From Abiotrophia sp. HMSC24B09 (GTDB lineage Bacteria > Bacillota > Bacilli > Lactobacillales > Aerococcaceae): a stretch of DNA of 64,000 bases. Made by a program: the position numbers and the translations under genes. Position 1 is the stretch's first letter. Every line of letters starts with the position of its first letter. Where the stretch lies: positions 32,641-96,640 of the forward strand of contig NZ_KV822192.1 in the NCBI RefSeq assembly GCF_001815865.1. Reading direction: 5' to 3'. Of this stretch, positions 49,165 to 58,180 are shown piece after piece. The notes beneath the pieces were generated by a model, which was not told the DNA's origin, searched no databases, and saw nothing but the letters and a program-made list of their open reading frames with translations.

Positions 49165-50256
49165 ATGAAACGAATTGCAATTCTACGCTATAATCTCAGC
49201 CATGTCGGCGGCGCTGAGAAGGTAGCAGTCAATCTAGCCAATGCCTTGTCTGCCGACTATCAAGTGCATCTCTTGTCCATGACTATGGATGGGGCGGGTC
49301 TGGCCTTCGACTTGGACCCGGCTGTTCATTTTCACAACTTCTTCCAGGGCAATCCGCGGGTACGCGAGCTAACCTGGAAAGCCAGTCGGACCCTACGGAC
49401 CTATCTCAAGCAACATGGCATTCAACTGGTCTTTTCCATTGCGCCCGCTACTAACACCATCATGCTCTTAGCCTGCATGGGGACTGGCATTAAGACGGTC
49501 TTCTGCGACCATCATAGCCTGGCCTTTGATGACGGCAGAGGGCGCCGCGTTCAGCGTTTTCTGGGCGCTAAGTTTGCGGATAAAGTAGTCACCTTAACCG
49601 ATGAAGACCGTGGAAATTACATTGAAAAGTATCATTTGAAAGCCGACAAGGTCAGCTTTATCTACAACTGGTTAGAAGCCTTAGAGGGCCAGCCTGAAAT
49701 TGATATGACGGCTAAGAAAATTCTGACGGTGGGCCGGCTTAGTCAACAAAAGGGCTATGATTTGTTGGCTAAGGTTGCCAGTCAAATCCTGCCAGCCAAT
49801 CCGGATTGGACTTGGGATATCTACGGGGAAGGTCAGGATAGCATCAAGGCTGACCTAGTAGCGAGTCTGGAGGCAGCGGGCTGTCTCCAACAAGTAGACT
49901 TCAAGGGCAATGTCAAAGGCATGGACCATATCTATCCAGGCCACAGCCTCTATGTCATGACTTCCTATCATGAAGGCCTGCCCTTGGTCTTGTTAGAAGC
50001 TAAGCAGTATGGTCTGCCCATTGTCAGCTTCGCTTGTCCAACTGGACCTTCTGAGATTGTCAGTGACGGCCGCAATGGCTATCTAGTGGCGCCATACGAT
50101 GTGGACCTCATGGTGACGCGCATCCAGACCTTGATTGAGGATACCGACCTTAGACAATCCATGTCTGACCGGTCCATGGATGATACCGAAAAATTCGATA
50201 AAGCAAGAATCCTGGCTCAATGGCAAGGCCTGATTCATGAACTATTAGGAGAGTAA
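49165..50256 (+). CDS. Family 4 glycosyltransferase
   Basis: The 363-residue GT-B enzyme starts ILRYNLSHVGGAEKVAVNLA (acceptor-side N-terminal domain with GG-A-E) and has the C-terminal donor-binding segment TVGRLSQQKGYDLL and SYHEGLPLVLLEAKQYGLPI with the E-x7-E motif. It is 1 nt from the next GT gene. Donor unknown; role in the capsule repeat unit. Confidence 0.92.
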   Translation: MKRIAILRYNLSHVGGAEKVAVNLANALSADYQVHLLSMTMDGAGLAFDLDPAVHFHNFFQGNPRVRELTWKASRTLRTYLKQHGIQLVFSIAPATNTIMLLACMGTGIKTVFCDHHSLAFDDGRGRRVQRFLGAKFADKVVTLTDEDRGNYIEKYHLKADKVSFIYNWLEALEGQPEIDMTAKKILTVGRLSQQKGYDLLAKVASQILPANPDWTWDIYGEGQDSIKADLVASLEAAGCLQQVDFKGNVKGMDHIYPGHSLYVMTSYHEGLPLVLLEAKQYGLPIVSFACPTGPSEIVSDGRNGYLVAPYDVDLMVTRIQTLIEDTDLRQSMSDRSMDDTEKFDKARILAQWQGLIHELLGE

Positions 50257-50257
50257 G

Positions 50258-51250
50258 ATGGAAAAATTATTGACCGTAGTCATGCCGTCCTATAATGCAG
50301 CATGCTACTTACCTGAGACGGTCCCAACTATTCTGGCTAGTCGCCACCTTGATCAAATTGAATTGTTGATTGTCAACGACGGGTCCAAAGACGAGACCTC
50401 GACCATTGGCCATCAATTTGCGGCTGACTACCCACAGGTAGTACGGGTTATCGACAAGGAAAATGGGGGGCATGGCTCTACCGTTAACGCCGGGATTGAA
50501 GCGGCCCGAGGTAAATACTTCAAGGTTGTAGATGCTGACGACTGGGTGGATACTCAGGCCTTTGACGCGCTCCTAGACTATCTAGCGGGTGTGGATGATG
50601 ACTTGGTAGTGTCGCCTTATACTAAGGTCTATGTTGACAGCAATCAAGAAGAGTTGTACCACGAATTTCAAGGTGTGACACCAGAACATCATTATACTTT
50701 CGATGAACTATTAAATATTACGCAACATACACTAGGTATGCATACCATGACCATTAAAAGCTCTATTTTGCGGAATAATGCGGTGCGCTTGGGTGAGAAG
50801 ATGTTCTATGTCGATATGGAATATATCACTTACCCTATGCCTTATATCGAGACAGTTAGCTTGTTTGATGCCCCTATCTATCGCTATCGACTAGGTAGCG
50901 TGGGTCAGAGTGTCAGCCTTGAAAGTTATCTTAAGAACCGGGCCATGCACCAAAACGTGATTTACCGACTTGTGTCCTTTTACCAAACAGGTAAGTTGAA
51001 AGGGATTCGCGCCCAAGTCGTCAAAGCTCAAATTCAGCGTATGATTAATTTACAGGTTCGACTCTATTTGATGTTACCGGATACTCGCCAAGGGAAGAAA
51101 GAACTGTTGGCCTTCGAGGCTACCCTAGCACCGGACTTTAAGCGGCAAGCACCAAGCAAGTTAGTGTATGTCTTGCGACTCAGTCGTTATCGTCTCTTTG
51201 GCTTATTACGCCACTATCTCAAGCGTTTTAAGAATACCCGAACTAACTAG
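50258..51250 (+). CDS. Family 2 glycosyltransferase
   Basis: The 330-residue GT-A enzyme has VMPSYNAACYLPETVPTIL, VNDGSKDETS, GGHGSTVNAGIEAARG and the metal site KVVDADDWVDT. It is strikingly like the protein at 5390-6403 in motif order and spacing, suggesting a shared origin. It follows the GT4 gene by one base. Confidence 0.9.
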   Translation: MEKLLTVVMPSYNAACYLPETVPTILASRHLDQIELLIVNDGSKDETSTIGHQFAADYPQVVRVIDKENGGHGSTVNAGIEAARGKYFKVVDADDWVDTQAFDALLDYLAGVDDDLVVSPYTKVYVDSNQEELYHEFQGVTPEHHYTFDELLNITQHTLGMHTMTIKSSILRNNAVRLGEKMFYVDMEYITYPMPYIETVSLFDAPIYRYRLGSVGQSVSLESYLKNRAMHQNVIYRLVSFYQTGKLKGIRAQVVKAQIQRMINLQVRLYLMLPDTRQGKKELLAFEATLAPDFKRQAPSKLVYVLRLSRYRLFGLLRHYLKRFKNTRTN

Positions 51251-51265
51251 AAGGGAGATGTTTCC

Positions 51266-52243
51266 ATGGGCAAAATCAGACAGAAGTGGCGTGAATTATC
51301 GCGCTACCGGCAAGTCTTTAATGGGAGGATTATGTGGGTTCAGTTTCTGGATAAGGTGCTAACTAAGCTCGCCAAACTTCCTCTTCCCTTCTTTCGCCCC
51401 TTGGTTCATCATGGCTTTTTAGCCAAACATCGGGCGATTCTAACCTATTTAGAACGTGATTTCCAAGATTTCTTGGAAAACTATGACTTCACAGGCCCGG
51501 CATCCGAGTCGAAAACCACTCCACGACGGATTTTCTCCCTTTGGCTCCAAGGACGTGAGGCGGCACCACCTTTGGTGCAAGCTACGCTTGCATCTCAGGA
51601 AGCTTTTGCTGAGCAATATGGTTTTAATTGGACTTTTTTGACTCAAGACAATCTCAGTGACTACTTCCAGGTGCCAGATAGCCTCAGGATGTTTGTAGAT
51701 CAAGGCGACATTGATGTCGTCAAGTTATCAGATTTGATTCGTTGCAGTCTCCTGTCTGATTATGGGGGCGTCTGGTTCGACTCGACTCTCTATGTGACCG
51801 ATACAAGTAGTGCTTCGTATTTAGCAAATGATTTTTATACCATTCCTGCACGTGGTAAAGAATGGTATCCTAAGTATGTGGCCAATAACCGCTGGGCAAT
51901 GTTCTGCCTAGCAGGTTCAGCTAATCATGTGATTTTCCGATTTTTGCGGGATTTTCAGGTGGCATACTTTACACGGTATAGATTACCGATTGATTATTTT
52001 CTTATTGACTACCTCTTGGACATTGGCTATCGGTACTCAGATGTCATTCGGAAGGCGATTGATGCGGTTCCTCAGAATAATCAGGACCTGTATTTTATCG
52101 CTAACCATGCCAATGATTTCGTTGATGTGAGCGAATGGGACCGGGTGAAGTCAACGACTCAGCTCTATAAATGTAGCTATAAGATTTCCCTCACAGCGAC
52201 AGGCGACACCTACTATCATCGTCTGCTCAATCAAGCACTCTAA
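51266..52243 (+). CDS. Capsular polysaccharide synthesis glycosyltransferase (GT32-like)
   Basis: The 325-residue protein matches the capsular polysaccharide synthesis family: RRIFSLWLQGREAAPPLV, then KLSDLIRCSLLSDYGGVWFD with its D-x-T/D-like catalytic site, and a short N-terminal hydrophobic part. These enzymes use a GT-A fold like GT32. ATG 51266 has AAGGGAGATG before it. Part of the same operon, 15 nt past the GT2 gene. Confidence 0.88.
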   Translation: MGKIRQKWRELSRYRQVFNGRIMWVQFLDKVLTKLAKLPLPFFRPLVHHGFLAKHRAILTYLERDFQDFLENYDFTGPASESKTTPRRIFSLWLQGREAAPPLVQATLASQEAFAEQYGFNWTFLTQDNLSDYFQVPDSLRMFVDQGDIDVVKLSDLIRCSLLSDYGGVWFDSTLYVTDTSSASYLANDFYTIPARGKEWYPKYVANNRWAMFCLAGSANHVIFRFLRDFQVAYFTRYRLPIDYFLIDYLLDIGYRYSDVIRKAIDAVPQNNQDLYFIANHANDFVDVSEWDRVKSTTQLYKCSYKISLTATGDTYYHRLLNQAL

Positions 52244-52260
52244 TCAGAAAGGAGCTTAAC

Positions 52261-53229
52261 ATGAAGGTATCTGTTATTGTACCGGTCTATAATGTACAGA
52301 ACTATCTCCACTATGCTATGGAGAGTCTCCTGGCCCAGACCTATACAGACTATGAAGTGATTCTTGTCAATGACGGGTCTACCGACGATTCGGGTCGCTT
52401 GTGTGAAGAGTATGCGTCTCGCTATGACCATGTTTATTACTATGCCAAGGCCAATGGTGGCCAATCTGACGCACGGAATTATGGGGTAGCCCAGGCTCAG
52501 GCAGAGTGGGTGACCTTCCTTGATCCGGACGATTATCTCGAGCCGTACAGCCTGTCTTTAATGATTGAATTGCAACGTCGCTACAAGGCTGACCTAGTCT
52601 CGACTAAGGTTGAGTTGACCACAGTGTACGAAGCCTATAATGGGTATACACTGATGGAAGCGGATTTCAGGCTCTCTACATCCAGTCAAGCAGAAGCTCT
52701 GGAGGCCATGCTCTATAATCATGAAGCGACTGTTTCCGCGTGTGGTAAGCTCTATCGCAAGTCGCTGATTGAGTCCCACCCATTTCCTGTAGGGAAAATT
52801 TATGAGGATTTTTCTGTTGCTGCTGCCCATGTTTTAGCAGCTCAGACGATTGTGGTAAGCCCCTTGGTGACCTATCATTATTACCAAAGGTCAGGAAGTA
52901 CGGTTAATTCAAACTTTAGCCTTAAACACTATGATTTTTATGATGCGGTGGAGGCAAATCGAGCGCTCTTGCCTGGATTTGGTAATCAAGCTGAGCGGGT
53001 GGAGGCTGCGCTCAATATCAAATGTGTGGCTGGCTCTTTCCGGTTGATTGATCTAATTGCAAATGCTAAGCAGTATGGAGAGCTTGATGGGATACGCCGG
53101 CGCTTGCGTGTTTATCAGGACACCGTTCGGCAATCGCACCATGTTAGTCTCCAGTTTAAGTTGAAGTACCAGCTCTTTCTCTGGACTCCCCGACTCTATC
53201 TGCTTGTAAGGAAGCGGAACAAGACCTAG
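52261..53229 (+). CDS. Family 2 glycosyltransferase
   Basis: The 322-residue enzyme has VSVIVPVYNVQNYLHYAMES, VNDGSTDDSG, GGQSDARNYGVAQAQ and the metal site FLDPDDYLEP, all classic GT2. AGAAAGGAGCTTAAC stands before ATG 52261. It is the last intact gene before a stretch of decayed sequence. Confidence 0.93.
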   Translation: MKVSVIVPVYNVQNYLHYAMESLLAQTYTDYEVILVNDGSTDDSGRLCEEYASRYDHVYYYAKANGGQSDARNYGVAQAQAEWVTFLDPDDYLEPYSLSLMIELQRRYKADLVSTKVELTTVYEAYNGYTLMEADFRLSTSSQAEALEAMLYNHEATVSACGKLYRKSLIESHPFPVGKIYEDFSVAAAHVLAAQTIVVSPLVTYHYYQRSGSTVNSNFSLKHYDFYDAVEANRALLPGFGNQAERVEAALNIKCVAGSFRLIDLIANAKQYGELDGIRRRLRVYQDTVRQSHHVSLQFKLKYQLFLWTPRLYLLVRKRNKT

Positions 53230-53259
53230 CTCATTGCAAACAAATGTGAAGGTGATTAA

Positions 53260-53638
53260 GTGACAATCAAATTATATCCATCTCGTATACCAACCTATTT
53301 ATTCTATAGTGCCTATCTATCTTTGTGTTTTTTACTTTATTGAATACCTCGTTTTATGCTCGTTATTTTGAAAATAGCCTCTTTTTACTGATATTACTTT
53401 TCGTGGCAAGCTTGCTGTTAATGAAAGAAATCCTCGAAGTGATGATGGAGATCAACTGAATCGAGAGCTATTTGCATATATGGAGCAAAAGGGTTTCAAA
53501 TTCAAGTTAAATCTAGGTAATAAGACAAGTGGGCTTGCCTACATTAACTATCAGACAAAAGGCGTACTCAGTTGGTTAATCAAACCGTTAATTAATAAGA
53601 AAATTGCGTCTTATCAAGATGCTAAAAGTCTAAGATAA
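53260..53638 (+). pseudogene. Remains of capsule genes (membrane protein start and a C-terminal fragment)
   Basis: GTG 53260, with GAAGGTG before it, starts TIKLYPSRIPTYLFYSAYLS… and stops after about 28 residues; a shifted frame continues with hydrophobic sequence (NSLFLLILLFVASLLLMKEI). From about 53400 another frame reads LAVNERNPRSDDGDQLNREL and on to KIASYQDAKSLR-stop at 53638, the tail of a soluble protein I do not recognise. This looks like a deletion scar joining a Wzy-like start with the end of another gene. Confidence 0.6.
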
Positions 53639-53689
53639 TGGTAGTATTTTTAGTATGTACAGAAGAATCGAAAGAAGTTGGGTGAAAGA

Positions 53690-54895
53690 ATGAAAGTAAG
53701 AATTGCGACCCTTAGTTATTATATATGGGCCTGTTTACTAATATTGCAATGCCAGACCATGTATGCTGTTCATCAAAACCGTCTCTTATGGTTTGTGACT
53801 TTGCTTGTTTATTCAATTGGACAGTGTGCATTTCTAATATATGAAACAAGAATCCCATCGAAATTATTCCAGAACACTATGCTAATACTAGGTGGCTATT
53901 ATGGAATAGAAGGTGTTTTGTTGCTAAGAAATCTATCAGAAAATTTAAGCCGAGACTTCATCTTGTTGAATTTGATTGGTTTACCGGTATTTATTGTGAC
54001 ACTTACTCTGATGATTTTTCGTAAAGAGTTAAAGGACTTCTTGCTAGCTTTTAATAGAATTGTGGTAGTTTTTGCAGTTCTATCCCTCTTTTTCTGGTTC
54101 TTCGGGAGCCTCCTAGGGATATTAAAGCCAAGTGGCACAGTTGTGAATGCTTGGAGTGGTGGTAATATAGTAAATAGTTACTACCATTTGTATTATGAAA
54201 CTCAACGTATTGGTGTTATGGGCTTTACCTTTATTCGCAATAGTGCTTTCTTCACAGAGGGGCCAATGTGGAATTTGATTATTTCTTTGGCCTTTATCAT
54301 CGAATTGTTCCTATTAGAAGAATTAAGCAAATGGAGGTTAGTGGTTATCCTACTAACAGCAGCAACAATTTTCTCAACAACTGGGATTTACGTTATTGGG
54401 ATAGGTTTCTTAGCTCACGTGCTGTTGGTGCGGAAAAGCCGCTTTCGCTTTCTATCTTTATTGGCGACTCCAGCACTTGTATATGCTTTAACTCGAGTAA
54501 TTGAAGATAAGGCTGCTAGTAACTCGGCCGCTATTCGAATGGATGATTATGTAGCTGGGTTTAATGCCTGGCGCGAGCGCCTCATTACAGGGTGGGGTTT
54601 CAGTGGTCTTGGAAGTATTGAATACTATATGAACGGTGCAATTCGACCAAACTATGGATATAGCAATAGCTTCTTCGTTGTTTTAGCTCAAGGTGGCATC
54701 ATACAAGGTATTGTTCAGTTTGCACCTTTTATGGCACTGTTTGCGCCGGGCGCCTCTACTAATCGAACTAAGTGTGCCATTAGCTTGTACTTCATCTTGA
54801 TTTTAACAACTATCTTCTACAATACGATGCTTTTTAATGTGATTGCCGCGACAGCATATGCGGCGCTTATCAATAAGATTACCCTAAATCACTAA
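53690..54895 (+). CDS. Polysaccharide polymerase-like membrane protein (Wzy candidate)
   Basis: The 401-residue protein has 10-11 predicted membrane helices and an extracellular loop around residues 130-170, and late motifs AWRERLITGWGFSGLG and NYGYSNSFFVVLAQGG that resemble O-antigen ligase/polymerase proteins (the G-x-G-x2-S and N-x2-N-S-F region). It would join capsule repeat units outside the membrane. ATG 53690 follows GTGAAAGA. Codon use is somewhat more AT-rich than the flanking capsule genes, common for Wzy. Confidence 0.78.
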   Translation: MKVRIATLSYYIWACLLILQCQTMYAVHQNRLLWFVTLLVYSIGQCAFLIYETRIPSKLFQNTMLILGGYYGIEGVLLLRNLSENLSRDFILLNLIGLPVFIVTLTLMIFRKELKDFLLAFNRIVVVFAVLSLFFWFFGSLLGILKPSGTVVNAWSGGNIVNSYYHLYYETQRIGVMGFTFIRNSAFFTEGPMWNLIISLAFIIELFLLEELSKWRLVVILLTAATIFSTTGIYVIGIGFLAHVLLVRKSRFRFLSLLATPALVYALTRVIEDKAASNSAAIRMDDYVAGFNAWRERLITGWGFSGLGSIEYYMNGAIRPNYGYSNSFFVVLAQGGIIQGIVQFAPFMALFAPGASTNRTKCAISLYFILILTTIFYNTMLFNVIAATAYAALINKITLNH

Positions 54896-54917
54896 ATTAT
54901 GAAGAAGGAGAGATTCG

Positions 54918-55991
54918 ATGCAACAGTCTAAACGAATTAATGAATACACGGTATTACGTGTATTTGCCATTCTCCTAGTTTTAGTTAGTCATATCTCATA
55001 TTATAAGGTAGGAAATGAATTTGGTGGTGTAAATATACTAGCGCTTGCCCCCAGTGGAACGTCATTCAAGTGGTATTATCTTATAGATAAATTTCGCTAT
55101 GTCATCTATCTCTTCCATATGCCTCTGTTTATGGCTATCTCGGGCGCCTTGTTCGCGCTACAGACTAAGAAGGGGCGTTGGTCAGGCTTTGGTAGCTTTG
55201 CTGAGGCTAAATGGCAGCGTCTCATGATTCCTTATCTAGTCTTTACCTTGCTCTATCTAGTACCTCTTAAGTATCTGAGTGGCTATTTTGGGCAGGCTAA
55301 TTTCTTAATGGCGGAAGGTAGCCAATTAACCCTCTTAGGTAACTCGCACTTGTGGTATCTCTATACCTTGTTCGTTGTGGCCTTAATAGCTTACTTCTTG
55401 GTGCCGCGTATGCAGGTTTGGTATCTCCTGCCACTTTGGGGGCTCCATCTAGTGAGTGCCTATGTTGGGCTATCCTTAATTAGCCTACCGATGGAGTTTC
55501 TCCTTTGGTATATGCTAGGAGCCATGTTCGAGACCTATCGCGAGACCTTGACTTCTTATTTCCGGACTAAGCGAGCGGTTTTCTTAACTATCTGGCTGAC
55601 AGCCTTTATTGTCTGCTCATTGCTATCGCTCTATGTAGGGCGTTTTGGCGTTCCAGCTTTGCAACGTCTAGTCAATGACTTGGCGGCTGTCGCAGGGATG
55701 GGACTGACTTATCTCTTGGCTGAGTCACTGGCTCAGCAGAAGAGTTTCTTGGAGTCTAGCTTTGTAAAGGCAGTCTTGCTAAATGGCCTAGGGATCTATA
55801 TCTTCTCTGACCCTTTGAACTATGTCTTATTGCGTCTGGGCCAAGCCTTGTTGGGACCAGCTGGCATGCTGTCCCTAGGTGGCTTAGTCCTTATGATGAT
55901 TTTGCGTTTAGTTCTAACAGGACTAGCCGCTTATTACTTAACCCGGCTCTTTGTTAGACTGTGGCCAAACCGTGCAAGCTGGGTTCGTTAG
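54918..55991 (+). CDS. Membrane acyltransferase (acyltransferase family 3)
   Basis: The 357-residue integral membrane protein starts with RINEYTVLRVFAILLVLVSH and carries the conserved His in the first helix and FHMPLFMAISGALFA in the next, as in fucose 4-O-acetylase-like and OafA-type enzymes. About ten helices are visible. It probably O-acetylates a sugar of the capsule repeat. AAGGAGAG stands before ATG 54918, 22 nt past the Wzy-like gene. Confidence 0.9.
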   Translation: MQQSKRINEYTVLRVFAILLVLVSHISYYKVGNEFGGVNILALAPSGTSFKWYYLIDKFRYVIYLFHMPLFMAISGALFALQTKKGRWSGFGSFAEAKWQRLMIPYLVFTLLYLVPLKYLSGYFGQANFLMAEGSQLTLLGNSHLWYLYTLFVVALIAYFLVPRMQVWYLLPLWGLHLVSAYVGLSLISLPMEFLLWYMLGAMFETYRETLTSYFRTKRAVFLTIWLTAFIVCSLLSLYVGRFGVPALQRLVNDLAAVAGMGLTYLLAESLAQQKSFLESSFVKAVLLNGLGIYIFSDPLNYVLLRLGQALLGPAGMLSLGGLVLMMILRLVLTGLAAYYLTRLFVRLWPNRASWVR

Positions 55992-56017
55992 ATGATTTAT
56001 TGATAAGGAGGTCGATC

Positions 56018-57478
56018 ATGACCCAACACAAACAAGTATCCATTAAAATCAACTTTATCATGAACTTCATCTTAACGGTGTCGTCCTTTATCTTTCCTAT
56101 TATTACCTTTCCCTATATCTCGCGGACCTTGCTGCCACTAGGGACGGGGCGGATTGCCTTCGCTACTTCGGTGGCTAGCTATGCCACCATGTTAGGCATG
56201 GTGGGGATTCCGACTTATGGGATTCGGGCGGTCGCGCGGGTACGTAACCAGCAGCGGGAGCTCAACAAGACGGTTCAGGAGATTTTCTTCTTCAATGCCA
56301 TTACCACCTTAGGCGCATTGGCTCTCTATCTGGTCAGTATTGCCTTGGTGCCAAGGTTTGCGGAAGATAAGATCCTCTTCCTGATTAACGGGGTAGGGAT
56401 TGTCTTCAACCTCTTCGGTATGGAGTGGCTCTATCGGGGCTTGGAGCAGTACCGTTATATTACGGTTCGTTCCATTGCCTTCAAATGCTTGTCCCTGGTG
56501 CTCATGTTCCTCCTGGTTCATACGACTTCGGACTATTTGATCTATGGGGGGATTCTGGTCTTTGCGACAGTGGGGGCCAATGTCCTTAACTTCATTCACG
56601 CCCGCCACTATATCAGCTTCAGACTAGAGCCTAATTTGGAAATCTGGCGTCACTTCTTCCCGGCCCTGCAGTTCTTCCTTATGGCTGTCGCCACCACCAT
56701 CTATACCAGTCTGGACTCTGTTATGCTAGGGATGATGATTGGCAAGGAAGCCGTAGGCTATTATGATGCGGCCATTAAGATTAAGAACATCTTGATTAGT
56801 CTAGTGACAGCCCTGGGTGGGGTGCTCCTACCTCGACTGTCGCACTATATTCAGACCGAGCAACATGAAGCCTTTAAGCGGGTGACCCGCAAGGCCTTCG
56901 CCTTCGTCTGCTTCGCTAGTATTCCGCTCTCGACCTATTTTATCGTCATGGCGGAACCGGCCATTCTCTTCCTATCTAAGGAACAATTCCTGCTATCGGT
57001 CTTCCCTATGCAGCTTGTCATGCCGACCATAGTCTTGATTGGTCTGTCTAATTTATTAGGGATTCAGATTCTCCTGCCGCTAGGCAAGGAGCGAGTGGTC
57101 TTGTCCTCTGTCTGTTGGGGGGCGGTCTTGAACTTCGCCCTTAACCTAGTCTTGATTCCAAGCTGGGGGGTAGCCGGGGCGGCCTTCTCCACGCTCTTGG
57201 CAGAATTGCTTGTCACCCTCTATCAGTCCTGGTACTTGCGCGATCAACTCAGAGAAATGGTCGTCCTGGCCGACCTAGGCAAGATTGGCCTGGCGACGGT
57301 CCTGGCAACGCTGAGCACCTTCTTATTCAGAAACTGGATCTCGCCATTCTGGACCTTGGCGCTCTCGGCCTCTGTCTTCGGCCTAATCTACTTGGTTATT
57401 CTCTGGTTTAGTCGCGAGCAGTTCGTCAGCTATCTAGGTCAGCTGGCCCTGGGCTTCTTAAAAAGACGCAAGGCTTAA
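56018..57478 (+). CDS. Polysaccharide repeat-unit flippase (Wzx, MOP family)
   Basis: The 486-residue protein has the MOP/Wzx layout with about 12-14 membrane helices. Typical stretches are FPYISRTLLPLGTGRIAFAT near the start, LDSVMLGMMIGKEAVGYYDA in the middle and LLGIQILLPLGKE late. It should flip undecaprenyl-linked capsule units. ATG 56018 has AAGGAGGTCGATC before it; the earlier frame start at 55961 lies inside the acyltransferase gene and has no ribosome site. Last gene of the capsule locus. Confidence 0.93.
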   Translation: MTQHKQVSIKINFIMNFILTVSSFIFPIITFPYISRTLLPLGTGRIAFATSVASYATMLGMVGIPTYGIRAVARVRNQQRELNKTVQEIFFFNAITTLGALALYLVSIALVPRFAEDKILFLINGVGIVFNLFGMEWLYRGLEQYRYITVRSIAFKCLSLVLMFLLVHTTSDYLIYGGILVFATVGANVLNFIHARHYISFRLEPNLEIWRHFFPALQFFLMAVATTIYTSLDSVMLGMMIGKEAVGYYDAAIKIKNILISLVTALGGVLLPRLSHYIQTEQHEAFKRVTRKAFAFVCFASIPLSTYFIVMAEPAILFLSKEQFLLSVFPMQLVMPTIVLIGLSNLLGIQILLPLGKERVVLSSVCWGAVLNFALNLVLIPSWGVAGAAFSTLLAELLVTLYQSWYLRDQLREMVVLADLGKIGLATVLATLSTFLFRNWISPFWTLALSASVFGLIYLVILWFSREQFVSYLGQLALGFLKRRKA

Positions 57479-57487
57479 TTAAGTGCT

Positions 57488-57519
57488 CCTATCTATTAGT
57501 GTCTACACTAATAGATAGG
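57488..57519. repeat. Near-perfect 15-bp inverted repeat
   Basis: CCTATCTATTAGTGT, two bases, then its exact complement. It lies right after the wzx stop but is not followed by a T tract, so it may be a cruciform or mRNA-end element and not a simple terminator. Confidence 0.75.
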
Positions 57520-57564
57520 GTAGAGAAGAGCTGAAATACGTGCTCTATCATAAACAAATTTTAA

Positions 57565-57604
57565 AATACCCCTAGCTACAAGCCCATTTGTAGCTAGGGG
57601 TATT
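57565..57604. terminator. Bidirectional terminator between wzx and the Nudix gene
   Basis: A 17-bp perfect stem (57565-57581 with 57588-57604, 6-nt loop). T-rich sequence follows on the minus strand (TATTTTAAAATTT) and a weaker one on the plus strand. Confidence 0.85.
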
Positions 57605-57625
57605 GTTGTATAGAGTCCTTGGAAC

Positions 57626-58180
57626 TTAAGCGTCCAAGAGGGGATAGCCGGCGCAACGCCAGAGGTTAAGGGCTGCTAGGCTAATGCCGTCGCAGAGTTG
57701 GCCGGAGGCAATGGCGGTTTGGACCTCTTCTAGAGACCACCAGGCAACTTGGGAGACTTCTTGGTCCAAGGCTTGTGCCTGTTCCTGGAAGGCCATGGCT
57801 ACCACATAGATTGGGTTAGAGAGTAGGCCACTATCAGCATAAATCGTGCCTAAATATTGGGCGTCTCGACTGATGACACCCGTTTCCTCGCGGACTTCTC
57901 GGATAGCACCAGCGACTTGGGATTGATCACTGGCTTCGCCCATGCCGCGGGGCAGCTCCCAGAGGGTGAGGCCGATGGCAGGACGTTCTTGGCTGACTAG
58001 GGCAATTTGCTGATCACGGACTAGAATGCCGACGGCACCAGGTCGGCCAGCTTTTAAGGTCAAGCGAACTTGGTCGTATTGTTGCTGCCCTGGTTGCGGA
58101 TTAAGGGGGGCTTTCTTCTCTTCAAGTTGGATAAAATCTGGATCACGATAGGTGAAGATGGGTTTCCATTGATTAGTCAT
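57626..58180 (-). CDS. Nudix hydrolase (ADP-ribose pyrophosphatase-like)
   Basis: The 184-residue protein contains a Nudix box ending IREVREETGVI (about residues 92-102), preceded by LWELPRGMGEASDQSQVAGA. The G-x5-E part of the box is displaced by one residue relative to the textbook spacing, so the box is slightly atypical. The N-terminal part and VGILVRDQQIALVSQERPA fit NDP-sugar/ADP-ribose type enzymes. Start ATG overlaps the stop of the upstream gene by one base, so it is translationally coupled to it. Confidence 0.85.
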   Translation of the reverse strand: MTNQWKPIFTYRDPDFIQLEEKKAPLNPQPGQQQYDQVRLTLKAGRPGAVGILVRDQQIALVSQERPAIGLTLWELPRGMGEASDQSQVAGAIREVREETGVISRDAQYLGTIYADSGLLSNPIYVVAMAFQEQAQALDQEVSQVAWWSLEEVQTAIASGQLCDGISLAALNLWRCAGYPLLDA

